Shown in pieces: positions 55,193-62,485 of a stretch of DNA of 64,000 bases; position 1 is the first letter of the stretch; each line of letters starts with the position of its first letter. A model generated the notes under the pieces. The model did no database searches. It was not told the origin of the DNA and saw only the letters and a program-made list of their open reading frames with translations. Source of the stretch: Muribaculum intestinale (GTDB lineage Bacteria > Bacteroidota > Bacteroidia > Bacteroidales > Muribaculaceae); the NCBI RefSeq assembly GCF_002201515.1, contig NZ_CP021421.1, forward strand, positions 2,604,001 through 2,668,000. The letters run 5' to 3'. Position numbers and translations under genes: made by a program.

Positions 55193-55885
55193 CTATCTAA
55201 AATAATTACGCACATTTTGAATGTGCCGATTCACTATCTCCCAATTTTCTCCATTGGAGGCGGCCTCTCTTAACGTATTAATGACACCCCATTTGTCTTT
55301 GTAATTGGCTGGCGGATTATTTTCCATAATTTCATCTATGATTGATGTGACACTTCCTGCATACCCTACATAAGTTCCATAAGGGATATCGCTGATATTT
55401 CTCAAAGTACATCTCCCATAAAATATGACTACTGAATAAAACGGCACCTCAGCAATACCTTCCAATTTCTTTTTAAGAGCCTCAATATGCCCTTTGTTTT
55501 GAAGAATCGGATTGTAAAATCTATGTTTCTCTTTTCCATACGCCAATACTTGTGTCCAATAATTCTGATACCCTTTGCCAAAAATCCAACCGCTATAATC
55601 TTTAACCTCGAACACAATTATTCCGACCTTTGTCACTACAACCGCATCAATTTGCGAATATTGTCCACGATGTCGTTCCACATACAAATCGTGATATACT
55701 GTTATCGCGGGGATATCGTGTTTAAGCAGTTTGAGAACTAATTTGCGCTCTGACCATGTACCCCGATGTGTTTCAGTCACGGTACGCAATAAAGCCATAC
55801 TCTTACGCCATTTATAGATGGCAAAGAATATGGCAATTATTAGTGCTAATACCGATATGAAACCGAACATTACAGTCATAGGCAT
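55193..55885 (-). CDS. Membrane-anchored NERD (nuclease-related) domain protein
   Basis: The 230-residue protein has one N-terminal membrane helix (VMFGFISVLALIIAIFFAIY) and a NERD domain: WSERKLVLKLL, then YSQIDAVVVTKVGIIVFEVKDYSGWIFG, where ID, E and K form a PD-(D/E)XK-like site, and WTQVLAYGKEKHRFYNPILQN. NERD proteins are predicted nucleases; a role in DNA processing or defence is possible but unproven. It is the last of three adjacent minus-strand cargo genes, six bases after the secreted protein gene. Confidence 0.82.
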   Translation of the reverse strand: MPMTVMFGFISVLALIIAIFFAIYKWRKSMALLRTVTETHRGTWSERKLVLKLLKHDIPAITVYHDLYVERHRGQYSQIDAVVVTKVGIIVFEVKDYSGWIFGKGYQNYWTQVLAYGKEKHRFYNPILQNKGHIEALKKKLEGIAEVPFYSVVIFYGRCTLRNISDIPYGTYVGYAGSVTSIIDEIMENNPPANYKDKWGVINTLREAASNGENWEIVNRHIQNVRNYFR

Positions 55886-55891
55886 AATGGA

Positions 55892-56476
55892 TTATAGGTC
55901 ATCCATAGCTTTTGCTTTGACAGCATCCGTATTTATCTTGTCCCAATATTGAAGTTTGACAAAGCATGAACTTACACTTTGGTGTTCCAATGAAAGTTGA
56001 ATATCGCCTTTGGGCGTTTCAAATACTGTCGCATAAGTACATCTATCCATTTTTAAGCGATGTAGTTTATCGCTATTATCATTTGGTGATCCATAACCCT
56101 GAAATTCTTCAACACATTCAGAGGGCTTGCCGTATTTCTCCGTCAGCATCTTTTTTAAGTGCTGATAGTTTTCCTCCAAAGATGACCAATCATCTTTTTC
56201 AGGGAAAATAACCCCAATGGTATTAACAATGTCCGAATTTTTAAGTGTCGAAACACCAATAATACACCCTTTGAATCCTGCGAAATCACCTTGCAGGATA
56301 GCCGTACCATCTTGTGTCCCAATATATGAGAATCCTGCGGATTTCATTTTGGAAACATACTCACTTAGAGAGCCGTCAATGGGAACACCTTTGAATGTGA
56401 GATGTTGGTTAGTAGATTGTGCAATAGATGCAATGCAACAAAGCATCAAGGCAATAAGAAATATGATTCTGTTCAT
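55892..56476 (-). CDS. Secreted protein, unknown function
   Basis: The 194-residue protein has a signal peptide (MNRIIFLIALMLCCIASIAQ). The mature part opens HLTFKGVPIDGSLSEYVSKMKSAGFSYIG and has a central IGVIFPEKDDWSSLEENYQHLKKML followed by a Cys-containing segment. I recognise it only as a type of hypothetical protein common in Bacteroidales. It lies between the lipoprotein gene (18 bases upstream) and the NERD gene (six bases downstream), likely in one transcript. Confidence 0.7.
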   Translation of the reverse strand: MNRIIFLIALMLCCIASIAQSTNQHLTFKGVPIDGSLSEYVSKMKSAGFSYIGTQDGTAILQGDFAGFKGCIIGVSTLKNSDIVNTIGVIFPEKDDWSSLEENYQHLKKMLTEKYGKPSECVEEFQGYGSPNDNSDKLHRLKMDRCTYATVFETPKGDIQLSLEHQSVSSCFVKLQYWDKINTDAVKAKAMDDL

Positions 56477-56494
56477 CGGATTGAAAAATTATGA

Positions 56495-56902
56495 TTAGAA
56501 AGTAGATTGCTTAATCGGTATGATAGCCTGATTTTCAGGTTCAGTTGACCACTGAACTTGCCATGTCGCACCTTCTACTTTGTCAAGGAGTACGAAATTG
56601 AACATATTTTGTGTTGGATAGAGTTCATACCTGCCATTTGTTGAATCAGTTGCTAATGCGGTAGTATTCAGTGGTATTTCAAAGCGATAATCATCTCCTT
56701 TTACGCTAAATTGAACTTGCCACATTTTGCCATTGCGAGTATCCAACTTGATAAAAGTCCACATATTATCAGTTGGATAAAGTTTGAATGGGAAGAACAT
56801 CGTTTGTTCATCCTTTGGCTGCTCCTTTTCAGTAGATGTGGCATTTTCACAGTTGGTAAACCCGACCGAAAGCAGGATTAACAACATCAAAGACAGTTGC
56901 TT
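56495..56902 (-). CDS. Lipoprotein with internal duplication, unknown function
   Basis: From ATG 56900-56902 the protein has 135 residues with a lipoprotein signal (MKQLSLMLLILLSVGFTNC, lipobox GFTNC). The mature part has two related units: FKLYPTDNMWTFIKLDTRNG with KMWQVQFSV, and YELYPTQNMFNFVLLDKVEG with ATWQVQWST. Both have a Tyr-Pro-Thr-x-Asn-Met core and a Trp-Gln-Val-Gln strand, suggesting a duplicated small beta fold. An upstream ATG adds 11 residues before the lipoprotein signal and is unlikely. It is first of the three cargo genes. Confidence 0.72.
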   Translation of the reverse strand, partial: KQLSLMLLILLSVGFTNCENATSTEKEQPKDEQTMFFPFKLYPTDNMWTFIKLDTRNGKMWQVQFSVKGDDYRFEIPLNTTALATDSTNGRYELYPTQNMFNFVLLDKVEGATWQVQWSTEPENQAIIPIKQSTF

Positions 56903-56935
56903 CATAAGCATTATTAAGCTCTCCAAGTTCCACAA

Positions 56936-57213
56936 GAGCGATTAAATGAAACACGAAGCGTGGAACTGCAATGCCACGTTCTAAGTCGGAGGTCGTAGGA
57001 AGAACCTTTTTAAGAGAAATGGTAATAGCAGCCCACGCCGTTAGCGTGAGAACCACTATGCACACTCTCTTAAAAGTCTTGAATTTCCTACGTTCCCGAC
57101 TTCGAGATGAGCATAACGCTTCTTTTTTTCAAAATGTCGTGATGGGACTTCTCCCAATCAAACGCAAAGTTACGACTTTTTGCGTTGCAAGTCAATAGGC
57201 TGGGCAAAAAATA
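56936..57213. other. Structured non-coding region at island right end
   Basis: No gene is seen. A hairpin CGTGG / CCACG (56959-56977) is followed by a long imperfect palindrome: arms 56983-57016 (AAGTCGG ... TTAAGAGA) and 57065-57102 (TCTCTTAA ... CCGACTT) with an inner hairpin CACGC / GCGTG (57034-57048). It lies upstream of the lipoprotein gene and could be a leader structure or a small hairpin-type repeat element. Confidence 0.5.
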
Positions 57214-57214
57214 A

Positions 57215-57257
57215 GTTTGGTTTAGTTCTATATATAAATATATAAACCGAACCAAAC
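57215..57257. repeat. AT-rich imperfect inverted repeat
   Basis: GTTTGGTTTAGTT (57215-57227) pairs with AACCGAACCAAAC (57245-57257) with two mismatches around an AT-rich loop. A similar TTGGTTCAGT hairpin occurs at 54189-54227. Confidence 0.5.
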
Positions 57258-57444
57258 CTACATAGATATGCGTGACAAAAGAGAAATGTCCCCTTCAATT
57301 TTTCTTTTCACCAGCCCATATATCTATCTCTATACCGACCGCAGAAAGAAGAAAACCGAGGCAAAAGAATAGAACTAAAAATAACTAACGCCTGCAAATT
57401 AAACTTAATTGATTGCTTTTGAATGTACTTAAATTCCCCATTTC

Positions 57445-57459
57445 GTACATTATTAGTAC
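57445..57459. repeat. GTAC-N7-GTAC motif, right end of island
   Basis: GTAC ATTATTA GTAC lies 54 bases before the right direct repeat and mirrors the motif at 51498-51512. Confidence 0.35.
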
Positions 57460-57513
57460 AAGTTGTTTTGCGTAATATCCTATATCTCAATTAATTATGC
57501 TTAAAACAAATAA

Positions 57514-57522
57514 ACAACGCAG
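57514..57522 (+). repeat. Right direct repeat of the nested island
   Basis: ACAACGCAG, identical to 51371-51379 and in the same integrase reading frame. Confidence 0.85.
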
Positions 57523-57621
57523 ATATACGCGAAAATAACCAAAGAGAAGCTCAACCAAGACATGGAGAACCTTGCCGCGAGATTGAACACGATTGAGGAA
57601 TTTGCAGGTTGCACCATCTAA
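57523..57621 (+). pseudogene. IntDOT-like integrase, C-terminal fragment with catalytic Tyr
   Basis: This fragment encodes the last 32 residues of the ICE integrase, IYAKITKEKLNQDMENLA onward to GCTI and TAA (57619-57621). In-frame with the repeat ACA-ACG-CAG, it gives TTQIYAKIT, where Y is the nucleophile of tyrosine recombinases. It is separated from the rest of its gene (50243-51379) by the nested island and has no start of its own. Confidence 0.92.
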
Positions 57622-57633
57622 AAAAGAAAAGCC

Positions 57634-57996
57634 ATGAAACGTGACATAATCATCATAGAGGACAAGGCGGTCTGCGTAACCGGTAACGAGGTATGGATGA
57701 CCGCCGGAGAAATCGCCGGGCTGTTCCACACGGGCGTCCCGGCAGTGAACGCCGCCATCAGGGCCGTTCTAAAGACGGACGTGCTGAACGACTACGAGGT
57801 GTGCCGCTACATACAACTTGAAAACGGGCTGTACGCGGATGTTTACTCGCTTGAAATCATCATTCCCGTCGCCTTCCGGCTGAACACTTACTGCACACAC
57901 GTGTTCCGCACGTGGCTGGTGGGCAAGGCACTCTCGAAGGAGAAGCGGCAGGCATACGTGATGTTCATACAGAACGGAAAAGCCGGATACTGCTGA
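57634..57996 (+). CDS. RhuM-like N-terminal domain protein of the ICE
   Basis: The 120-residue protein begins MKRDIIIIEDKAVCVTGNEVW. MTAGEIAGLFHTGVPAVNAAIRAVLK resembles the helix-turn-helix-like start of RhuM virulence-type proteins, followed by LNDYEVCRYIQLENGLYADVYSLEIIIPVAFRLN and FRTWLVGKAL, which match the RhuM order. It is short and lacks the longer C-terminus. Function is unknown; a DNA-binding or regulatory role is possible. It lies directly after the integrase on the same strand. Confidence 0.65.
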   Translation: MKRDIIIIEDKAVCVTGNEVWMTAGEIAGLFHTGVPAVNAAIRAVLKTDVLNDYEVCRYIQLENGLYADVYSLEIIIPVAFRLNTYCTHVFRTWLVGKALSKEKRQAYVMFIQNGKAGYC

Positions 57997-58077
57997 ACAC
58001 GCATACGTGCCAACAAAAAGGAAACGGACAGCCCAATTTGAGTTGTCCGTTTCCTTTTTTTCGTTTTCAGGCTTCTT

Positions 58078-58383
58078 TTATTCCAGCGGCTTGCGGTAAT
58101 TCGCTTCCAACAGTTCCCGCAGCCCCGATTCGGGGTAAAGCACCTTCCCGCCTAAAAGGATAAAGGGCAGCACCCTGTTGTTTCGGTACTCCTGCAAGGT
58201 GCGGCGGCTGACACGGAGCAGTTCCGCCACCTCCCTGTCCGTCAGGTAACGCTCCCCGTCCAGCGGCGGGCGGTAACTTTCCAGAAAGGCGGAGAGCCAT
58301 TTGGAGCCTTTGCGCATATTCTGCACCACGGTGGCAAGCGGCTCGTCCTCCATCGTAAACACTTCATTGTTCTCGTTCATCAT
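58078..58383 (-). CDS. HTH_17 excisionase-like DNA-binding protein
   Basis: The 101-residue protein has a MerR/excisionase-type helix-turn-helix (YLTDREVAELLRVSRRTLQEYRNN, then LPFILLGGKVLYPESGL wing) after a polar N-terminal part. CTnDOT-type elements carry small proteins of this kind (Xis2c/Xis2d) near the integrase that control excision and transfer genes. It is the second of two such genes on the minus strand. The symbol is left blank because subtype cannot be decided. Confidence 0.8.
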   Translation of the reverse strand: MMNENNEVFTMEDEPLATVVQNMRKGSKWLSAFLESYRPPLDGERYLTDREVAELLRVSRRTLQEYRNNRVLPFILLGGKVLYPESGLRELLEANYRKPLE

Positions 58384-58422
58384 AACTTCGGATTCAGTGG
58401 GTTGTGAATAATAAAAATCAAA

Positions 58423-58722
58423 TCATCTTGCGCCGGGATAGAGCGTGCCGATAAGCGGAATGAGCCTTTTAACCTCCTCCGGCTTGTAATAGAACCTGCG
58501 GTTAATCTGCGAGTAGCCGATAAGCCGCCTGTCGCGCAACGTCTGCAACGTGCGCGGGCTGATCCTCAACTGCCCGCAGACCTCCTCGCCCGTGAGCCAC
58601 CTTTCCAGCCGCCCTCCGTCGCTCCTGCGTCTCAAGGCGGCAACCTTCTCCGAGAGGGCGTTGAAGGACGCCACCATCATCTCGAAGGTCTTTTTCTCGA
58701 TAGATACTATTTCCATAAGCAA
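58423..58722 (-). CDS. HTH_17 excisionase-like DNA-binding protein
   Basis: The 99-residue protein has an N-terminal helical part (SIEKKTFEMMVASFNALSEK) and a helix-turn-helix with wing: WLTGEEVCGQLRISPRTLQT, LRDRRLIGYSQINRRFYYKPEEV. It resembles the first excision-operon protein of CTnDOT-type elements. It lies 39 bases upstream of the related gene at 58078-58383; both face the integrase. Confidence 0.8.
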   Translation of the reverse strand: MLMEIVSIEKKTFEMMVASFNALSEKVAALRRRSDGGRLERWLTGEEVCGQLRISPRTLQTLRDRRLIGYSQINRRFYYKPEEVKRLIPLIGTLYPGAR

Positions 58723-59042
58723 AACATTTCAGAGTTTGCCGCAAAGGTAACGCCAGCCCCGTGAACACATATCGTTTCCCGCTAAAAGGCAGCTTGTTGC
58801 GCCGCCTGTCCGGGTTACGGAGCCATTTCCCATAAAAATCTTACGTGAGACACGTAGTGAGCTGTTAAAGCCCCTTTGGTTTATTGCCGAATTTTGCCAC
58901 AGAAACCAAAAGAAAGAACTGAATATGAAAGTAATAACGATGGAAAGTTCCGCCTTCACCGCATTGACTGTATCTAACATTTGAAAAGGGACCCGGATAG
59001 CATTTGAAAAGGGGACCACCCGGGATGGGGATGCAAAGATAA

Positions 59043-59831
59043 TTATATTTGTTGAGTCATCATTTCCTGAGTTTCTTTCATGCGGTATGATTTGCCTGTC
59101 ATGTTAAGCAGTATAGCCTTGTGGGTCAGGCGGTCTACCATTGCGGTGACCAGTACTTTGTCGTCAATAATCTCGTTCCAGCGGTTGAAGGCGAGATTGG
59201 TTGTGACGACGGTCGTCTTCTTGTCGGTGCGGAGGGAGAGATGGTTAAAGAGCATCTCTGCGCCGGCCTTGTCGCAGGAGACGTATCCGAACTCATCACA
59301 GATGACCATGTCGTATCTCTCGAACTTGTTTTCCAGCGACCGGAGTGTCAAAGCGTTGCGGCACTCGCGTATCTGCGTGAGCAGTCTTGGCACGGATGTG
59401 AACAGCACCGAGTGTCCGGCATTACATGCGGCGATACCGAGAGCTGTCGCCAGATGAGTCTTGCCTGTTCCGGGATTGCCGTATAGAATGAGGTTGCGTC
59501 CGTTTTTGATGAAGTCGAGTGTCTCGAGTGTCGGGAGCGCTTTCCGGGCATCGGCGGGCAGAGCGTCGGTGTCGATTTCGTTAAGATAGCGAAGTTGCGG
59601 GAACCCTGCGTTTTTGATGCGGTGACGGCGCTGGTTTTCAGAGCGGTTCTCTTTTTCGCGCCGGAGCAGTTCGGCTGTAAACCGCCATAGGTTCCATTGT
59701 TCGTCGGCGCTCTGCTGTATAAGCAGGTCGATGTCGCGCCGCACAAGCGGGAGTTTAAGGTCGAAAGCGCATGAGCGAATGAGCTCCCGAAGTCCGTCAC
59801 GGTCTGTTTCATGTATGTCTGTCATTGTCAT
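59043..59831 (-). CDS. istB: IS21-family helper ATPase IstB
   Basis: IstB is the AAA+ regulator that delivers IstA to target DNA. The 262-residue protein has Walker A LYGNPGTGKTHLATAL, VLFTSVPRLL, Walker B YDMVICDEFGYV and LSLRTDKKTTVVTTNLAFNRW. Length is normal. It follows istA after 31 bases that include C7A6 on the minus strand, a possible slippage site. Confidence 0.93.
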   Translation of the reverse strand: MTMTDIHETDRDGLRELIRSCAFDLKLPLVRRDIDLLIQQSADEQWNLWRFTAELLRREKENRSENQRRHRIKNAGFPQLRYLNEIDTDALPADARKALPTLETLDFIKNGRNLILYGNPGTGKTHLATALGIAACNAGHSVLFTSVPRLLTQIRECRNALTLRSLENKFERYDMVICDEFGYVSCDKAGAEMLFNHLSLRTDKKTTVVTTNLAFNRWNEIIDDKVLVTAMVDRLTHKAILLNMTGKSYRMKETQEMMTQQI

Positions 59832-59862
59832 TCAGTGTATTGGTTGTTTTTTGGGGGGGTAT

Positions 59863-61464
59863 TCAGTCTGCCTGCGATGCGCGGGTATATTCCATAAATG
59901 ATGAAAGCATGTCAAGGGTATGGCTTGCCGAACTTTCTATTTCAGCCTGTTGCGGGTCGGGAACGTTCGTTGCCGCGATATCGGCGGTTGACTGCATATG
60001 TCCTTCCGCCGAGATCATCTGAGCCTGTATCTGTTCAGATGAGAGGCGCTGGAGCCCGCGGGACGAAAGACTTGTGGCGGCACGGACGATGTCAGTGTAT
60101 GCCAGATTGTTGTCGCGGGTGAACACAAGCAGTTCTATGAAGCTTCGCGGAGACTCGCGGAAGTGTTCGCGGTAAAGCGCCGCCACCGACGGATGTACCT
60201 GTTGCAGAGCCACAGACCGCCCCAGAGCGGCCGGTTTGCGCAGGAATGTACCCAGATAATGCATCAGGTCGATGACCCAGTCGCCGGAGCGTCGGCTTCG
60301 GGCATGATTGGCCACCTTGTCGCGTCCGTAAAGCACCACGATGCGCTCGGAATACAGCTTTACCGCCACCTGCGAGCCCACCAGACGGTCGGGCACAGAG
60401 TAGTGCACTCCGTCAACGGTTATCGTTGAATACTTTCCGACGCGGTACAGCCGCTGCTCGAAGCAGCCGATGTCACCGTGGTCCAACGGACGTAGCGCCG
60501 CCAGATCGGCCTGTATGCGCAGGCGTTTTTCTTCCGCCGACATGTTGGACGCCTCTGTGTTGAGCCTGTCGCAGACTGCCGCCAGATGCGTCTGCGCGGC
60601 ATCCAGGGAGTCAAACCGGACCTCGAACGAGAATGCACGACGCCGGATATATTCCACCGAACGTTCCACCTTGCCTTTTTCCCATCCCGAGCGAGGGTTG
60701 CAGAAATGGGGTGTGAAACAGTAGTGTACCTCCATGCGCAGCAGCGCATCCGTGTGCTCGCGGTCGCGCCCGAGGAACTTCTTTACGGCGGTACGCATGT
60801 TGTCATAGGCCATCACGCGCGGGGTGCCCCCCAACTCCCGGAAGCAGTTGCGGTGGGCTTCCATAAGAGCCAGGGTATCTTCGCGCGAAAACAGATATGC
60901 CTTGCGCATATTGCTGTGGTCGAGGGTGAATACCGCCATGTGAAGGCGAGTCCTGACTCCACCGATCCACAGGGTAAGCACGCCCCAGTCGAACTCGCAA
61001 CGGAATCCAGGCTCATAGTCCTGACGGATATATGCCTTTGCAGGCTTTTCTTGCGACTTCGGCGCTGCCTCCAGCGCACGGACATACTGACATACTGTGG
61101 AATAGGCGATACGCACGCCATCGTCCTGAAGACGTCGCCACATATCGAGCTTGCGCATCTGCTGCTTGTGCAATCCGGCAGCGACGTTCTCCCGGTTGCG
61201 GGCGATAAAACCATCGATGCGACGGCGGACATCATCGGTCACAACACGCCTGACGCGTCCGCTGCTGTCATACTTCGGCCTGGTCAGCAGATAATCGTCA
61301 ACCTCCCGCTCTGTCGGTGACGGGCCGGCCTCTCTCTCGAACTCGCGCAGATACTTGCGCACGGTCTTGCGGCTCATGCCGTTGCGGCGCGCTATCTCGC
61401 GGATGCTCATCCCCTCGCGGCGATGAGACAGAATAATGGATGTTTTTTCCTCCATGTGTAGCAT
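59863..61464 (-). CDS. istA: IS21-family transposase IstA
   Basis: The 533-residue protein has an N-terminal helix-turn-helix (MSIREIARRNGMSRKTVRKYL) and a DDE/rve integrase core: CEFDWGVLTLWIGG with the first Asp, RVMAYDNMRTAV with the second, and NPRSGWEKGKVERSVEYIRR with the Glu. A C-terminal beta domain (YSVPDRLVGSQVAVKLY) follows. It is complete and in the usual istA-istB order. Confidence 0.93.
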   Translation of the reverse strand: MLHMEEKTSIILSHRREGMSIREIARRNGMSRKTVRKYLREFEREAGPSPTEREVDDYLLTRPKYDSSGRVRRVVTDDVRRRIDGFIARNRENVAAGLHKQQMRKLDMWRRLQDDGVRIAYSTVCQYVRALEAAPKSQEKPAKAYIRQDYEPGFRCEFDWGVLTLWIGGVRTRLHMAVFTLDHSNMRKAYLFSREDTLALMEAHRNCFRELGGTPRVMAYDNMRTAVKKFLGRDREHTDALLRMEVHYCFTPHFCNPRSGWEKGKVERSVEYIRRRAFSFEVRFDSLDAAQTHLAAVCDRLNTEASNMSAEEKRLRIQADLAALRPLDHGDIGCFEQRLYRVGKYSTITVDGVHYSVPDRLVGSQVAVKLYSERIVVLYGRDKVANHARSRRSGDWVIDLMHYLGTFLRKPAALGRSVALQQVHPSVAALYREHFRESPRSFIELLVFTRDNNLAYTDIVRAATSLSSRGLQRLSSEQIQAQMISAEGHMQSTADIAATNVPDPQQAEIESSASHTLDMLSSFMEYTRASQAD

Positions 61465-61579
61465 TTTGTGGAATCGTTGATGTCGTTCTTTCTAATCAAC
61501 GATATCCGGTTGAACTTACCCATGGGGTGGGTTCCTTTTCAATTGCTCTACCTGGGTCCCTTTTCAAATGTTAGATGCA

Positions 61580-61700
61580 AGATGTTGCATCGCTTTTATA
61601 TGAAAATTCAGCAACTCAACATCTCCTCCTCGTTTATATGCAGATGGATTGTGCTGATATATTGTATCTACAATTAGTTGTAAATCTTCTATATTCATAT
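61580..61700 (-). pseudogene. ICE gene start truncated by IS21
   Basis: From ATG 61700 a frame encodes MNIEDLQLIVDTIYQHNPSA and continues (YKRGGDVELLNFHIKAMQHL) to the IS21 edge. A -7 box TAATTTTG (minus strand 61727-61734) overlaps a 10 bp hairpin AAAATTAGCC / GGCTAATTTT (61728-61737, 61744-61753) just upstream, like a repressor site over a promoter. The rest of the gene was not found on the other side of the IS in a matching frame. Product unknown. Confidence 0.5.
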
Positions 61701-61839
61701 TGATATACAAAAAAAATAACTATGCAAAATTAGCCTTTTCTGGCTAATTTTACATATTCAAATAAGAATTTTATCGCAGATTGGACAAGGTTTCTTTGCT
61801 ACTTTCTTTGTCCGCCATCATGCTCACCGAAAGAAAGTA

Positions 61840-61857
61840 GGGCGGCTTTTGCCGCCC
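61840..61857 (-). terminator. Hairpin after the 61863 gene
   Basis: GGGCGGC / GCCGCCC (61840-61846, 61851-61857) with a four-base loop lies just after the stop of the gene at 61863-62171; on the minus strand TACTTTCTTT follows. Confidence 0.55.
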
Positions 61858-61862
61858 ACCCC

Positions 61863-62171
61863 TCAAAATCGGGTGTAAAGCCCCGTTACCATCGTGAACA
61901 TTTCTTCCAGCATATCGCAATATATCCCTTCGTGCGTTTCGATGTCCTTCGTCTTGCACTCGAATGTCTTTTTGCTGAACGTCTTGCGGTAGAAACGCAT
62001 ATTGTAGAGGTCTGCCCCTCCGTCATAGATGATGTCAAGGCGGTTGGCACTTGTCTTGTTCCTCGCAAGGCTCATGCGCAAGCCGTTGCCCATGTCTATG
62101 AAGTCCTTGCTTCCAGTCATGGCGGCAAAGCGTCTGCCGCCTATCTGCTCCAAAATTATCTTTGCTATCAT
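61863..62171 (-). CDS. Small conserved ICE protein, unknown function
   Basis: The 102-residue protein (MIAKIILEQIGGRRFAAMTG, then DFIDMGNGLRMSLARNKTSANRLDIIYDGG, ending MVTGLYTRF) has no signal peptide or membrane segment. It has many basic and aromatic residues (LYNMRFYRKTFSKKTFECKT). I know it only as a type of small protein carried by Bacteroides conjugative elements. It lies between the IS21-truncated gene and a gene fragment, all on the minus strand, probably part of one ICE operon. Confidence 0.65.
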   Translation of the reverse strand: MIAKIILEQIGGRRFAAMTGSKDFIDMGNGLRMSLARNKTSANRLDIIYDGGADLYNMRFYRKTFSKKTFECKTKDIETHEGIYCDMLEEMFTMVTGLYTRF

Positions 62172-62224
62172 ATACGCTGTCTTTTAGGGTTTATATGTTG
62201 GCGGTGCGTACACCGCCAACGCGC

Positions 62225-62395
62225 TTAAAATTCTGCTTTCTCGGTTATGGGGGTGTGTCTTTCCAGCCACGCCTTCAGACACTCCATGTTGTACTCGCTT
62301 GTGATTACAGCCGTATGGCTGTCAATGGCGGTGAAACGTGAACTCTCATAGCTTATGTAAATCTTTGCATAAGCTACGTTATGTATAGGGAATAA
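62225..62395 (-). pseudogene. 3' fragment of an ICE gene next to the recombinase element
   Basis: On the minus strand a frame without start reads YESSRFTAIDSHTAVITSEY, NMECLKAWLERHTPITEKAEF, stop at 62225-62227. It is open back to about 62395, where sequence of the multi-recombinase element begins. The 5' part must lie beyond that element. Function unknown; it is the upstream neighbour of the 61863 gene in the ICE. Confidence 0.5.
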
Positions 62396-62482
62396 TTATG
62401 TAAAGTTTGTTTGGTTTATTTTTATTAAGTTACTGATTTTCATCTGTTAAATAACATAATATCCCAAACAAACTTCACATAA
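62349..62482. repeat. Nested inverted repeats at the end of the recombinase element
   Basis: TAGCTTATG (62349-62357) pairs with CATAAGCTA (62368-62376). TTATGTAAAGTTTGTTTGG (62396-62414) pairs with the complement at 62464-62482 with one mismatch. They lie between the ICE gene fragment and the last recombinase stop (62486), where the terminal repeats of a multi-recombinase element are expected. Confidence 0.7.
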
Positions 62483-62485
62483 GTT

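Larger units (their letters stand above)
51380..57522. mobile_element. 6.1 kb nested integrative island inside the ICE integrase gene
   Basis: This segment separates codon 379 and codon 380 of the IntDOT-like gene. Removing it with one 9 bp repeat restores a 411-codon frame exactly. It carries its own tyrosine integrase near the left end (51597-54088, split by an IS), a repeat-rich non-coding region (54089-55192) and three minus-strand cargo genes (55193-56902). The right end (56903-57522) has hairpins and no gene. No relaxase or replication gene is recognised. The island is lower in G+C than the surrounding ICE. Without the ISAs1-family IS and its target duplication it would be about 4.9 kb. 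Confidence 0.88.
58969..61579. mobile_element. IS21-family insertion sequence
   Basis: The element is about 2611 bp. Ends are TGTATCTAACATTTGAAAAG on the left and the complement of TGCATCTAACATTTGAAAAG on the right. Each end has a second inner copy of the CATTTGAAAAGGG-type repeat, as expected for IS21 transposase binding sites. It contains istA and istB on the minus strand. No matching target duplication was found next to the ends. It interrupts an ICE gene whose start is at 61700. Confidence 0.85.

Noticed and set aside
58729-59019. 96-codon minus-strand frame between the excision-type gene and istB
   Set aside because: Its start lies inside the IS21 end and the rest looks like non-coding ICE sequence; no promoter or family could be seen.
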